From Prevotella sp. (lineage in GTDB: Bacteria > Bacteroidota > Bacteroidia > Bacteroidales > Bacteroidaceae), in NCBI GenBank assembly GCA_017557405.1, contig JAFYYV010000001.1:1-64000 (forward strand): a stretch of DNA of 64,000 nt, in the 5' to 3' direction. The first letter of the stretch is position 1. Each line of letters begins with the position of its first letter. The translations under genes and the position numbers were made by a program. This document shows positions 45,416 to 54,469 of this stretch, one piece after another. Under the pieces are notes generated by a model that saw only the letters and a program-made list of their open reading frames with translations, searched no databases and was not told the DNA's origin.

Positions 45416-47269
45416 TTACTTGAATGGCAGATACCAGTTGTGTTCGTCAGTCAAGCTCACTACAGGATTCTTGTAGGCCAACTTCGTAGCGAGCCAACGA
45501 CCACCAAAGTTGCTCTCGTAGAGATTGGCTCTGTTCTTGTGGCGGGCAATGCGGCAAAGGTCGCCGAAACGATTTCCTTCGTAAGCGAACTCCAATGCGT
45601 ACTCGTCGCAAAGCAGGTCTTCAACAGCGTTGATGGTATCGTTGAGGGTTCCTGTCGGCTGGATGTTATAAATGCGTTGCAACTCCTGAATCTTCTTGCC
45701 TACGATAGTATCCATCTGATAAACCGATGATTTTCCGCGTGTATATCCACTACCATGAGCATGAATACCGTAATTGTTGGTGAAATAATTGCGGTAACGC
45801 TCTGCATAGAAGGGGATTACATTGGTAAACATGTCGCGAGTCTCCTGACGAATATAGGTCGTATCGATGAGCGTCGGCGTGGAGTTGATACCATCTTTCA
45901 GAATCGCAAATGCAGCATCGGGATAACCCATACGATTGAGAGCCTCAGCCAAACGCAGATAAACGGTGGAACCACGATATACGGGGATGTTTCCATAGTT
46001 GAACTTGCGCATGACTTTGAAGTTCTCACGCGTTGTCTCAGACTGACGGGAGATGAACGTAGAATAATAGCGCATGTCGCCCAAAAGCACAGAACTACCC
46101 TTGTCGGCGGCTGCAGAATTCACTTGATAATAGTAGTCTTGCGATTCTGCCAACTCCTTGAAGGGTGCTGATGCATCGATTTCACGCTCTTCCAGATACA
46201 TAGTGCTGGAGACTATCGAATAGACTGTATCCTCCGACAAGATGTCTGTTGAATAAAGATCATAACCGAAGAGTTTGGGCAACGATGTTGTTTCACCACG
46301 CAGACGGTTGACTGCCATAGGCACCAAAGTGATGATGTCTGTCTGGTCGGCTGGGTCGCGGGCGAAGATGTCAAGCCAACCAGGTACTGAAGCATAAGAC
46401 ACGAAGTCGTTAGGCAAATCCTTGCGGCGAGCACTTGGCAGGTTTCCTATACCAGCATAGCATATACTCATCGTCAACCGATTGTTGACAATGTAGTTGA
46501 AATAGGCTTTGGCAGCCTGCTCATATTGTCCGCTCTCCAGATAGAGGTCGCCCAGTACGATGTCTACAGGGAACATCATGTTACGGCTGGAAACGGTCTT
46601 ACGTCCACCATTGTTGAAGTTGCCTGCCACAATATCACCATAACGCGGCACACCAATATAGGTGGTATCGGCGGTTCCTAATGCAGATGACTGGTTGGCC
46701 AGCCTCAACAAGTCGGGGATAAGAGCATCACAGATGCCTTGCAAGTCTTTCGTCTCCATCACTTCGTTGGCCTGCGAGATGCTGGTTACGGGATAGGTAT
46801 AGAAAGGCACTGTGCCATAGGTCTTGGCTAATTGCAGATAAGTCCAAGCACGAATGGCGTAGGCTTGCACATACTCTTGCATGGCCACCTGACGGCTTCC
46901 CGTACGCAACGAGGTGTCGCGGTGGGCAATGTAGTAGTTGCAATTGTTGATGATGCGATAATAAAGATAGGCTGAATCGTACTTGTTGGTGGCATCAGCC
47001 GAGAAATTGGCCAACTGACGCAGATCGGTCTGCGTATATTTGTTGACCTCAGTCAGGTCGCCGCGCATTTCGTTGACCAACACATACTGGTCGATGGCCT
47101 GTTGCACACTCTTGAGGATTCCCAACGTATAGAACATCGAATCGGTCTTCTGGTCGAGGGCGGGCTCAAAGATCTGACGGTCGGAATCGGTCTCCATGAA
47201 ATCTTGACAGGAGGTGAAAGCCATGCACATTCCGAGGAATGCTGCTAAAATATATGATTTCGTTTTCAT
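45416..47269 (-). CDS. SusD/RagB-family outer-membrane lipoprotein (pair 2)
   Basis: A 617-residue nutrient-binding lid protein of a SusCD transporter. Lipobox FTSC (Cys about 21) after a 20-residue signal. TPR-type helices such as AYAIRAWTYLQLAKTYGTVPF (the family's most typical segment), and a C-terminal LCDEYALEFAYEGNRFGDLCRIARH, are diagnostic of RagB/SusD. It is the last gene of the operon, 13 bp after its SusC partner. Ligand cannot be inferred because no degradative enzyme is linked. Confidence 0.93.
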   Translation of the reverse strand: MKTKSYILAAFLGMCMAFTSCQDFMETDSDRQIFEPALDQKTDSMFYTLGILKSVQQAIDQYVLVNEMRGDLTEVNKYTQTDLRQLANFSADATNKYDSAYLYYRIINNCNYYIAHRDTSLRTGSRQVAMQEYVQAYAIRAWTYLQLAKTYGTVPFYTYPVTSISQANEVMETKDLQGICDALIPDLLRLANQSSALGTADTTYIGVPRYGDIVAGNFNNGGRKTVSSRNMMFPVDIVLGDLYLESGQYEQAAKAYFNYIVNNRLTMSICYAGIGNLPSARRKDLPNDFVSYASVPGWLDIFARDPADQTDIITLVPMAVNRLRGETTSLPKLFGYDLYSTDILSEDTVYSIVSSTMYLEEREIDASAPFKELAESQDYYYQVNSAAADKGSSVLLGDMRYYSTFISRQSETTRENFKVMRKFNYGNIPVYRGSTVYLRLAEALNRMGYPDAAFAILKDGINSTPTLIDTTYIRQETRDMFTNVIPFYAERYRNYFTNNYGIHAHGSGYTRGKSSVYQMDTIVGKKIQELQRIYNIQPTGTLNDTINAVEDLLCDEYALEFAYEGNRFGDLCRIARHKNRANLYESNFGGRWLATKLAYKNPVVSLTDEHNWYLPFK

Positions 47270-47282
47270 TGTTGTCGGTCGT

Positions 47283-50200
47283 TTAAAGATTAATTCTCAT
47301 TCCGAAAGTGAACGTGCGACCCAAGGCGACATTGCCAGCGTCAATGCCCTGATAGAGAACACCGTTAGCAACTGAGAACTCGGGGTCGCTTCCCAAATAG
47401 TGAGTGATCGTGAAGACATTGTTGGCCTCAGCCCAGAAGGCAAGTCCTTGCAGCCAACTCCAATTGCTGGGTACAGGTACCTTGTAATTGAGACGCACGG
47501 TCTTCAAGCGCAGGTAGGAACCATCCTCAATCCAACGATCGCTAAAGCGGCTGTTGCCCTGGGGATCCTCGTATGCGATACGCGGAATATCGGTCTGCTG
47601 TCCATTGTAACGCCAACGGTTGGTCATAGCAACTGTCTGGTTGTAGAAGTTGTTACCACCTTCAAGCAGACTACGCTGATAGTTAAATACATCGTTGCCG
47701 AGTGAATAGTTGAAACCTACATAGAGCGTGAAGTTCTTCCACATCACATTAGCGAAGATGTTTCCATAGATGTCAGGATTTGGATTCCCGATGATGGTCT
47801 TGTCAGCATCGCTAATAATTCCATCGCCATTGAGGTCTTGGAAATGCATGTCGCCAGCCACGAATGGAATCTTGGTTCCAGTCTTGTCTATGCTGTAGAG
47901 ATAGTCACCGCCAGCAGCGTTCTTGGCCTCGGCATCGGTGGCAAAGACGCCAGCAGTCTTGAATCCGTAGAAACTGCCTACCGACTCACCCACGATAGTA
48001 GCGATGTTGTTCGTGCCATAGATGGATGAGGTGTAGCCCTGAACTGTCTGTGCACCGTTGAGATAGATACGGTTGTTGTTGGGCAGGCTCTTCACCTTGT
48101 TCACATAGTGTCCCATCGAGGCTCCCACCTCCACGTTAAGCGACTTGGAAATGATAGGCTTGCCTGTTACGGAGAGTTCGAAGCCTGTGTTGTCAAGCGA
48201 ACCACCGTTGCTCCAATAGTTGTTGATACCAGCCACGGGGTTGTCGAAGCTCTTCAAAGTGAGCAGGTTGCTAGTGTGGTTGATATAGTAATCGAAGTCC
48301 ACACCCAATCGGTTGTTGAGCCAATAAGACTTCAAACCGACATTGATCTTATTAGTCTGCTCCCATTGAATCTTGTCGTTACCGATGTTGTTGAGCTGGG
48401 CTGCGGTAGAACGATCGAGATACTGCACAGAGTTGAACGATGTGCGAGCAGCATAGTTGCTGATGTCGTCGTTTCCACTAATATCATAACCAGCACGAAG
48501 CAACAGATAATTCACGGCGTGTGTCTTGGGGAACCACTTCTCGTTAGTGATAGCCCATCCTGCCTGAATGCTGGGGAAGATGCCCCATTTCACTCCTGCG
48601 AGGCTCAGTCCATCAGCGTTCTCACCAAAGCGGCTGTTGCTCTCCATAGCTACAGTAGCCTGCAAGAAATAGAGGTTGCGATAGTTGTAATCGGCATTGG
48701 CATACCATGTGATGCTTCGCCAAGAGTCGCTGGTTCCAAGTGCACGCTTATACTTACTACTTGCCGAGATATTGGGCTGCTTGTCGTTGCCACCCTTGTC
48801 GTCTTGTGCCTCAGGTTGGTTGTCGTCGTAAGCGAACGAACTGAATCGCATGCCACCGAAGGCATTGAGATAATGAGCACCGAAATGCTTGTTGAAACTC
48901 AGTCGGGTGTCGCTCATGACGGAGGTCTCCTTTGAGAACATCGACATGATGAGACGCTGCACAGTTCCCACACCATCAATCAGGAATTCAGGCATACCGT
49001 AGATGGGACGGTAGTAGCGCTGCGAAACGCGGTTCAGCGTGTAGTTGAACGTCTCGCTCAGCACGAGGTTCTTACTGAACTCATAGCGCGGAGCGATGAC
49101 AGCATAGAACTCGGTGTTCTCCACGCGGTTCTTGTTGACTGCCTCACCATATTCCAACAAAGCAGTCGGGTTACCTAACGTGATGGTGGGGTCGAGACGT
49201 ACCAAATAGTCATCAGCCTGCGACAGGGTTGATGAAAGCTTGCCTGTCGAAGCATAGTAAGTGTAAGGATTCAAGAACGGCGACTTGATAAGACTGAGGA
49301 ATGTGGGAGATGCCACAGGACCAGCAGTCAAGTCTTCAGCTGCACCATCGTCGAACACGTTGCGGTTGATTTTGGCAAAAGCCATATCGAAACGTGTAGA
49401 GAGGTTGCCAATGACGTTGATGTCGGTATTGAAGCGCACATTCAAGCGGTTGAATCCATTCTTGCGAGCTGTGCTCTGGGCGTCTGTGTAACCAAGTGAG
49501 AGATTATACATACCTACATCATCACCACCTTGCACATTGATGTTATAATTCTGTGTGAGGGCGGTACGATAGACTTCCTTGGTCCAATCGGTCTCATTAT
49601 GATACATATTGTAATAATAGCCGTTGGGGTCGTCGTTCAGGAAGTTGTACTTGATGTCATAGTTGTTGACATTTGGGTAGGTTCCCAAGAGTTCCGAAGC
49701 ATAAAGACGATATTGCGAAGCATTCATCACCTCGGGCAGACGTGGTTGGAGCGATACACCCACACCAATGTTGGCATCAATGCGGGTAGCCATACTACGT
49801 CCACGTTTTGTAGTGATGAGGATAACTCCATTTCCACCCTTGGCTCCATAGAGTGCCGTTCCGTTCTTCAGAATCTGCACATTATCGATATCCTCGGGAT
49901 TGATGTTGAGAAGTAGATTGTTGAAATCGCCATCGTGAAGTCCCATGCGGGTCTGTTGCATGTCACGTACAATGCCATCAACCACGATGAGCGGCTGTGC
50001 ATTGGCATTCAGCGAATTAAGACCACGGATGAACATGGCGGCTCCATAACCAGGACCTCCAGAACGGTTAATGGCATGGATGTCAGCACCAAGGATATTC
50101 TCAATCTCGTTTTCAACAGTCGTCGCAGTAGTATTATTGATTTTTGCAACAGGAGCTGCCAACACATTGGTACCATTCTCGTACATGGCGCCGAACTTAT

Positions 50201-50591
50201 CGGCAATCATAACGATGTGAAGGTCGGCATCTTGTCCAATGCCCACTTGCTGACTGAGATATTGCGCAGTGTGGACAAAAAGCGACGTGGCAAAAGTGGG
50301 TACACTGATGGTAAACTCGCCCTGTGCATTAGTCATGGCGGTGAAACGGTTGTCATTAAGAGTCTGCACCTGCACACCGGCAAGCGGTGCTTTAGTGGCT
50401 GCATCGACGACAACACCCTTCACTTCCTTCATGGGATATTGAGGTTGTTTCTTGACAGGAACGGGCTTCTTGACAACAGTTTCCTGTTGAGCGCCTTCTG
50501 CATAGACCACCTCATCCTCATCCTGCGCATAGGCGGTAGAGACACCCAATGCCAGAAGTATGCCGATAGATAGAATATGATGTCTTTTCAT
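47283..50591 (-). CDS. SusC/RagA-family TonB-dependent transporter (pair 2)
   Basis: A 1102-residue outer-membrane barrel. Signal peptide to YAQ, then an unusual acidic and Lys/Pro-rich N-terminal stretch (QDEDEVVYAEG, KKPVPVKKQPQYP) before the carboxypeptidase-regulatory-like domain (about 55-130; GVVVDAATKAPLAGVQV). The plug (about 165-270) has MFIRGLNSLNANAQPLIVVDG and INPEDIDNVQILKNGTALYGAKGGNGVI, typical of SusC. The barrel ends in a final strand (ALGRTFTFGMRINL). The family TonB box is not obvious. It is 24 bp after a fasciclin lipoprotein. Confidence 0.93.
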   Translation of the reverse strand: MKRHHILSIGILLALGVSTAYAQDEDEVVYAEGAQQETVVKKPVPVKKQPQYPMKEVKGVVVDAATKAPLAGVQVQTLNDNRFTAMTNAQGEFTISVPTFATSLFVHTAQYLSQQVGIGQDADLHIVMIADKFGAMYENGTNVLAAPVAKINNTTATTVENEIENILGADIHAINRSGGPGYGAAMFIRGLNSLNANAQPLIVVDGIVRDMQQTRMGLHDGDFNNLLLNINPEDIDNVQILKNGTALYGAKGGNGVILITTKRGRSMATRIDANIGVGVSLQPRLPEVMNASQYRLYASELLGTYPNVNNYDIKYNFLNDDPNGYYYNMYHNETDWTKEVYRTALTQNYNINVQGGDDVGMYNLSLGYTDAQSTARKNGFNRLNVRFNTDINVIGNLSTRFDMAFAKINRNVFDDGAAEDLTAGPVASPTFLSLIKSPFLNPYTYYASTGKLSSTLSQADDYLVRLDPTITLGNPTALLEYGEAVNKNRVENTEFYAVIAPRYEFSKNLVLSETFNYTLNRVSQRYYRPIYGMPEFLIDGVGTVQRLIMSMFSKETSVMSDTRLSFNKHFGAHYLNAFGGMRFSSFAYDDNQPEAQDDKGGNDKQPNISASSKYKRALGTSDSWRSITWYANADYNYRNLYFLQATVAMESNSRFGENADGLSLAGVKWGIFPSIQAGWAITNEKWFPKTHAVNYLLLRAGYDISGNDDISNYAARTSFNSVQYLDRSTAAQLNNIGNDKIQWEQTNKINVGLKSYWLNNRLGVDFDYYINHTSNLLTLKSFDNPVAGINNYWSNGGSLDNTGFELSVTGKPIISKSLNVEVGASMGHYVNKVKSLPNNNRIYLNGAQTVQGYTSSIYGTNNIATIVGESVGSFYGFKTAGVFATDAEAKNAAGGDYLYSIDKTGTKIPFVAGDMHFQDLNGDGIISDADKTIIGNPNPDIYGNIFANVMWKNFTLYVGFNYSLGNDVFNYQRSLLEGGNNFYNQTVAMTNRWRYNGQQTDIPRIAYEDPQGNSRFSDRWIEDGSYLRLKTVRLNYKVPVPSNWSWLQGLAFWAEANNVFTITHYLGSDPEFSVANGVLYQGIDAGNVALGRTFTFGMRINL

Positions 50592-50615
50592 ATTATTCTT
50601 GATTTAAATAGTGAC

Positions 50616-52349
50616 TTAATTTTTGGGGCGATAAAACTTGTAGTCAGGATGCTCCTTGATATAGGTGTCGAGTTCTTTCGGCACCAAAATGACGCAATCA
50701 AGACGAATGGGGTATTCGTAGGTCTTTCCAGTAGCCTGGCCTTGGAACACCAGCGAAGGATAATAGTTGCCAGTACCAGCGTAAGCTATCGGGAATGTGA
50801 AGTCGCTGACAAAGACAGTATCAATCTTCGTGGGGTCTGTAGTCACGCGTGCCAACGATGTCAATCGACGAGCTCCATTAGGACGCACGCCATTGAGGTC
50901 TCCCGTCTCGGTGTTGTAACTAATCTGAACATTCACAAGGTTAGGTTTGGGTACTGTATCGTAGACGTTCGTGATGTTAGACGGCACAAACACCGCATAG
51001 ATGGCGTAAGTCGTTGACAATACTTCGGGCAAATAAACGCTGAAGGTCGGGTTAGCCGAAGAGTTCGACACTTCCACATAACCATAGTTGGAAAGATGTC
51101 CAGGAACAACAGGGTTCTGCGCATCGGATGTATACACATAGATGTTGTTGGCAAAACCTATATCCACATTGGTGGCAGAGCTCTCACCTTCTACCTGTAT
51201 AACTGGGTTGAAGGTGTTCCATGGACGCTGGCGTAACGTGTCGGTCAGCCACATGAATCCATTACTTCTCTCCAAACGTGTAGCACCCAAGAAGAGGTCG
51301 TTGGCGTCTTCGTTGTAAATGATGCCTTGATAGGGCTCCACCTCGTTATAAGTGGATATGAGCGAGTCGTTCATCAACCTTCCACCCTGTTGCAGCGTCA
51401 TCAACGCCTTGTTGTCGTAGAGGTTGTTGTTGTAGAAGAGGTTACTCATAATGCCTTTGCGAATGAGTGAATCGCGCAAGTATTCCGCATCGAACGTCAC
51501 GATCGTGTCGGCATCGGCAAGACTTCTGTCATCGAACTTGTAACCCGACACATAATTGTAGTACTTGGAGATGGCATTGTATGCTTTTGTCCAAGCCTCG
51601 TTGGTGGGAACAATCATCGTGTAGTTACTATCTTCTTCATTGATATAGTTCCATCCGTAGCGAGTAAACAAGGTGTTATCCTCGTAGAACACTGAGTCGA
51701 GATAAGTAATCTCACCATTGACGATAGGACCTTCAACACTCAAATTTGTACGGAGTTCCTTACGATCATACTGATGGAAGAAGTTGGCTATCGAATCGAT
51801 AGGATACTGCACAGCATGAAGACTCTCGTAAATGTTAGGCAGGAAAGGTAGTTTTCCTTGCAAGGTATGGATGACACCATTCTTGCTGGCGATGTTGGGG
51901 GTTGCCACAGATATATTACTCATGGTATAACTACCATTGCCTTGGAACAACGTAGTCTTCTTGTTGAGCATATAAATTTTATCTTCGACCGTTCCTACTG
52001 CAGGGAAGTTACTGCGAGCGATATGGTTCTCAATAAACTCGTTCAACAACGTGTCGGAGGCGGTCTGCATCAAACGGTCGAAGTCGAACGTGTCGTTCAA
52101 TGGAGCCCAGACTGTAAAGGTCTGCGAGGAATTGAGGTTCTGGTCGAAACCCGCTTTCTTGAGCAACGTGGCAAACTGCGAGAGTTGCGAATCAGCCTGT
52201 ATGTTCTCCCAAAGGGTGGCATTGGCGTTACCTTGCATGGCGGCATCAGCAACATAATGGTCGTCCCAATCGGAGCAAGCGGTGGTCAAGGCTCCCAATG
52301 CGAGAGCCATGACTGCCATTGCGTTTCTATATATCTTTTTCATATTCAT
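50616..52349 (-). CDS. Fasciclin-domain lipoprotein C
   Basis: A 577-residue lipoprotein: signal peptide and lipobox TTAC (Cys about 25), then a fasciclin (FAS1) domain (about 40-170; TFTVWAPLNDTFD, GVIHTLQGKLPFLPN), a second partial FAS1-like part (about 230-345; TMIVPTNEAWTKAYN, GIIYNEDAND) and a C-terminal beta-sandwich (about 375-577). FAS1 domains usually mediate adhesion. It stands where a SusE/SusF-type surface binding protein would be expected, upstream of the SusCD pair, so it may be an accessory surface binder. No enzyme motif. Confidence 0.8.
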   Translation of the reverse strand: MNMKKIYRNAMAVMALALGALTTACSDWDDHYVADAAMQGNANATLWENIQADSQLSQFATLLKKAGFDQNLNSSQTFTVWAPLNDTFDFDRLMQTASDTLLNEFIENHIARSNFPAVGTVEDKIYMLNKKTTLFQGNGSYTMSNISVATPNIASKNGVIHTLQGKLPFLPNIYESLHAVQYPIDSIANFFHQYDRKELRTNLSVEGPIVNGEITYLDSVFYEDNTLFTRYGWNYINEEDSNYTMIVPTNEAWTKAYNAISKYYNYVSGYKFDDRSLADADTIVTFDAEYLRDSLIRKGIMSNLFYNNNLYDNKALMTLQQGGRLMNDSLISTYNEVEPYQGIIYNEDANDLFLGATRLERSNGFMWLTDTLRQRPWNTFNPVIQVEGESSATNVDIGFANNIYVYTSDAQNPVVPGHLSNYGYVEVSNSSANPTFSVYLPEVLSTTYAIYAVFVPSNITNVYDTVPKPNLVNVQISYNTETGDLNGVRPNGARRLTSLARVTTDPTKIDTVFVSDFTFPIAYAGTGNYYPSLVFQGQATGKTYEYPIRLDCVILVPKELDTYIKEHPDYKFYRPKN

Positions 52350-52363
52350 GATTCTATTAGGAA

Positions 52364-54463
52364 TTAATACATGTCCTCAAGATACATGGGATTGTTATAG
52401 ATGCTCGATGGAACAATCTCAATGTAGTCCAAGTGGAACTGCGTGTTCGTATTGTCGGGAAGAGCCGTCTTGAAACGCAGCCAATACTCGCCCTGTTCCA
52501 ACTGCTGACGAGCGATGATGCGACGAAGGTCTTGCTCATTACTACGAGCAATGGTACCACCTCGTCCCACACTGTAATAGAGCGGGCCTCGCATCCATCC
52601 CAAATTGTGCATGTTCTTATCCGTCTGAACTCCCTTGTCGGTTTCATCCGTCCAAGGCGTCCATCCCGTAGCGATATTAGCTTCCGATGTAAGGTTCGAA
52701 GTGCTAGGCACACGACGCATGTCAAGCGGGATGTCAAGTGCCTTCATCTGAAGCACGTTCGGATTACGTCCCAAGAACATCTGCACCATTCCGCGGTTAC
52801 CATTTGCTGTGTATCCCATACGAATCTCATACAAGCCATCGGGTACCGGCGGCAGACGCATAGAGAAGTCGTAAGCACCCTTAGCCATCAACTCGTCAGC
52901 TTGATAGTTACTCCAAGAAGCATTCGTACAGTTAGGAAGGTACATGAAGCGAGTGTTATCGCCATTGTAGATGCGAAGATAATCGAAGAAGTCCTCAGCA
53001 AACTGAATGTAGTCTCCTCCCAAGTTGGCTCCATCATTACCGATGATTCCACCATTGAGACTTCTAATGTATTCATCCTGAGCCGAGCGGAAACTATTGT
53101 TCATCATCTCAGGCAGAAGAGCGGTGTCATCGAAACGAAGACGCTCGTTGAGCAAGCCACTTGGCACGGTACTATCATAAACCAACATACCATTGATGCG
53201 ATGAATGTAGCCATTGAGCGGTTGCTGATAGTCGTTGTTAAGAAGAATGGTCAAACCTTCGGAAAGAACTCGGTGAACAGAAATCTTATCAACCTCTAAA
53301 GAGTCGTTTTCATTGAGCGAACTATTCAATTCCCAATGGTTGACTGTTCGGTCGCTGGTAGTCGTACGAGCGTACACTTTCAACAATGTAAATGGCAACA
53401 TCGTCTCGTTGTATTCGTAGAATCCAACTTCCTTGCTCGACTCATTCAGACCAGTATAAACCAGTCGGTCGTAAGGGATACGATATTTAATAATGTGGTA
53501 ACGCACAAACATGTTTAGGCAGTTCCAGGGATTCTCGTAGTCGTTGCCTGTACTGACCTCAATGTTATGGTTACGAGCATAGTCGTACCAACCTGTTCCT
53601 GGTTTTGCACAATCCTTATAAGCATTGTTGGCAAAAGCAATCAAATCATCGATAGAGTTGATTTTGTTCTTCTGCAAAACCTCATTGGTTTCGACAAAAA
53701 TCGTATAACCCAACATGCAGTCTGTGGGTGCATAGAAATATGGGTTTTTGACGGTATACGTCTTGTCTTTCTTGGTTTCGCCCAAAGAATCCACGAGTCC
53801 TGTCAATTCCAAAGCATTGTAGAAGATGGAGAACTGCTCAGGGTGCTTGGTCATTTCACCTGCAACAAGGTTGTTGGAGCGTGTAATAACATGATCGATG
53901 ATGTGAAGCACACCATTTTCCAATTCGTTGTCGAGGTTGATGATCTGAGCATCAGTGTTTACACGCGTGTTGCCCGACAACGTGTCGATGGTTGTCGAAA
54001 GGTCACGACCCAACATAGTGGTAATCGTGGTGTTTTTACTCATGTCAACCGCCATATACTCCTTGAAATCGACGATATGGAACTTGGCGATGTCGTTGCA
54101 GAGCGAGTCAGTAAGACCTTCAAGTCCAGGACCTGTCATACCATTGTGAGGAAGGTCTTCGTGGCTCATGTCGTTGTATAGACTGTCTACATATGACTGG
54201 ACAGCCTCGTTGATGGGGGCAAAACAAGTGAAGGTTCCATAACCGGAGAGACGCTTGTCAAGCCCAACACGCTGCAAGATATAGTTGAAATCGCTGAACT
54301 GATCGCTGCGGTTGGCCAAGAAGTCCTCGATGGTCTCACCTTTAAAGGTATAAAGGTTCGACTCATCGATATCCTCCTTACAACTGACCACGGCGAAGCA
54401 AGCGGGCAGCAATGCCAAAGCAACTAGTCTGCCGAAAAGCCTTTTATAATTGATTGTCTTCAT
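52364..54463 (-). CDS. Fasciclin-domain lipoprotein B
   Basis: A 699-residue lipoprotein: lipobox VVSC (Cys about 28), two FAS1 domains (about 45-190, FTCFAPINEAVQSYVDSL and LENGVLHIIDHVI; about 205-455, FYAPTDCMLGY and INGMLVYD), and a C-terminal beta-rich, discoidin-like part (about 480-690; YEIRMGYTANGNRGMVQMFL, WLRFKTALPDNTN). It is 6 bp after the first SusD and 14 bp before lipoprotein C. The C-terminal part differs from that of lipoprotein C, so the two are not simple duplicates. Function unknown beyond likely surface binding. Confidence 0.8.
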   Translation of the reverse strand: MKTINYKRLFGRLVALALLPACFAVVSCKEDIDESNLYTFKGETIEDFLANRSDQFSDFNYILQRVGLDKRLSGYGTFTCFAPINEAVQSYVDSLYNDMSHEDLPHNGMTGPGLEGLTDSLCNDIAKFHIVDFKEYMAVDMSKNTTITTMLGRDLSTTIDTLSGNTRVNTDAQIINLDNELENGVLHIIDHVITRSNNLVAGEMTKHPEQFSIFYNALELTGLVDSLGETKKDKTYTVKNPYFYAPTDCMLGYTIFVETNEVLQKNKINSIDDLIAFANNAYKDCAKPGTGWYDYARNHNIEVSTGNDYENPWNCLNMFVRYHIIKYRIPYDRLVYTGLNESSKEVGFYEYNETMLPFTLLKVYARTTTSDRTVNHWELNSSLNENDSLEVDKISVHRVLSEGLTILLNNDYQQPLNGYIHRINGMLVYDSTVPSGLLNERLRFDDTALLPEMMNNSFRSAQDEYIRSLNGGIIGNDGANLGGDYIQFAEDFFDYLRIYNGDNTRFMYLPNCTNASWSNYQADELMAKGAYDFSMRLPPVPDGLYEIRMGYTANGNRGMVQMFLGRNPNVLQMKALDIPLDMRRVPSTSNLTSEANIATGWTPWTDETDKGVQTDKNMHNLGWMRGPLYYSVGRGGTIARSNEQDLRRIIARQQLEQGEYWLRFKTALPDNTNTQFHLDYIEIVPSSIYNNPMYLEDMY

Positions 54464-54469
54464 AATCCA

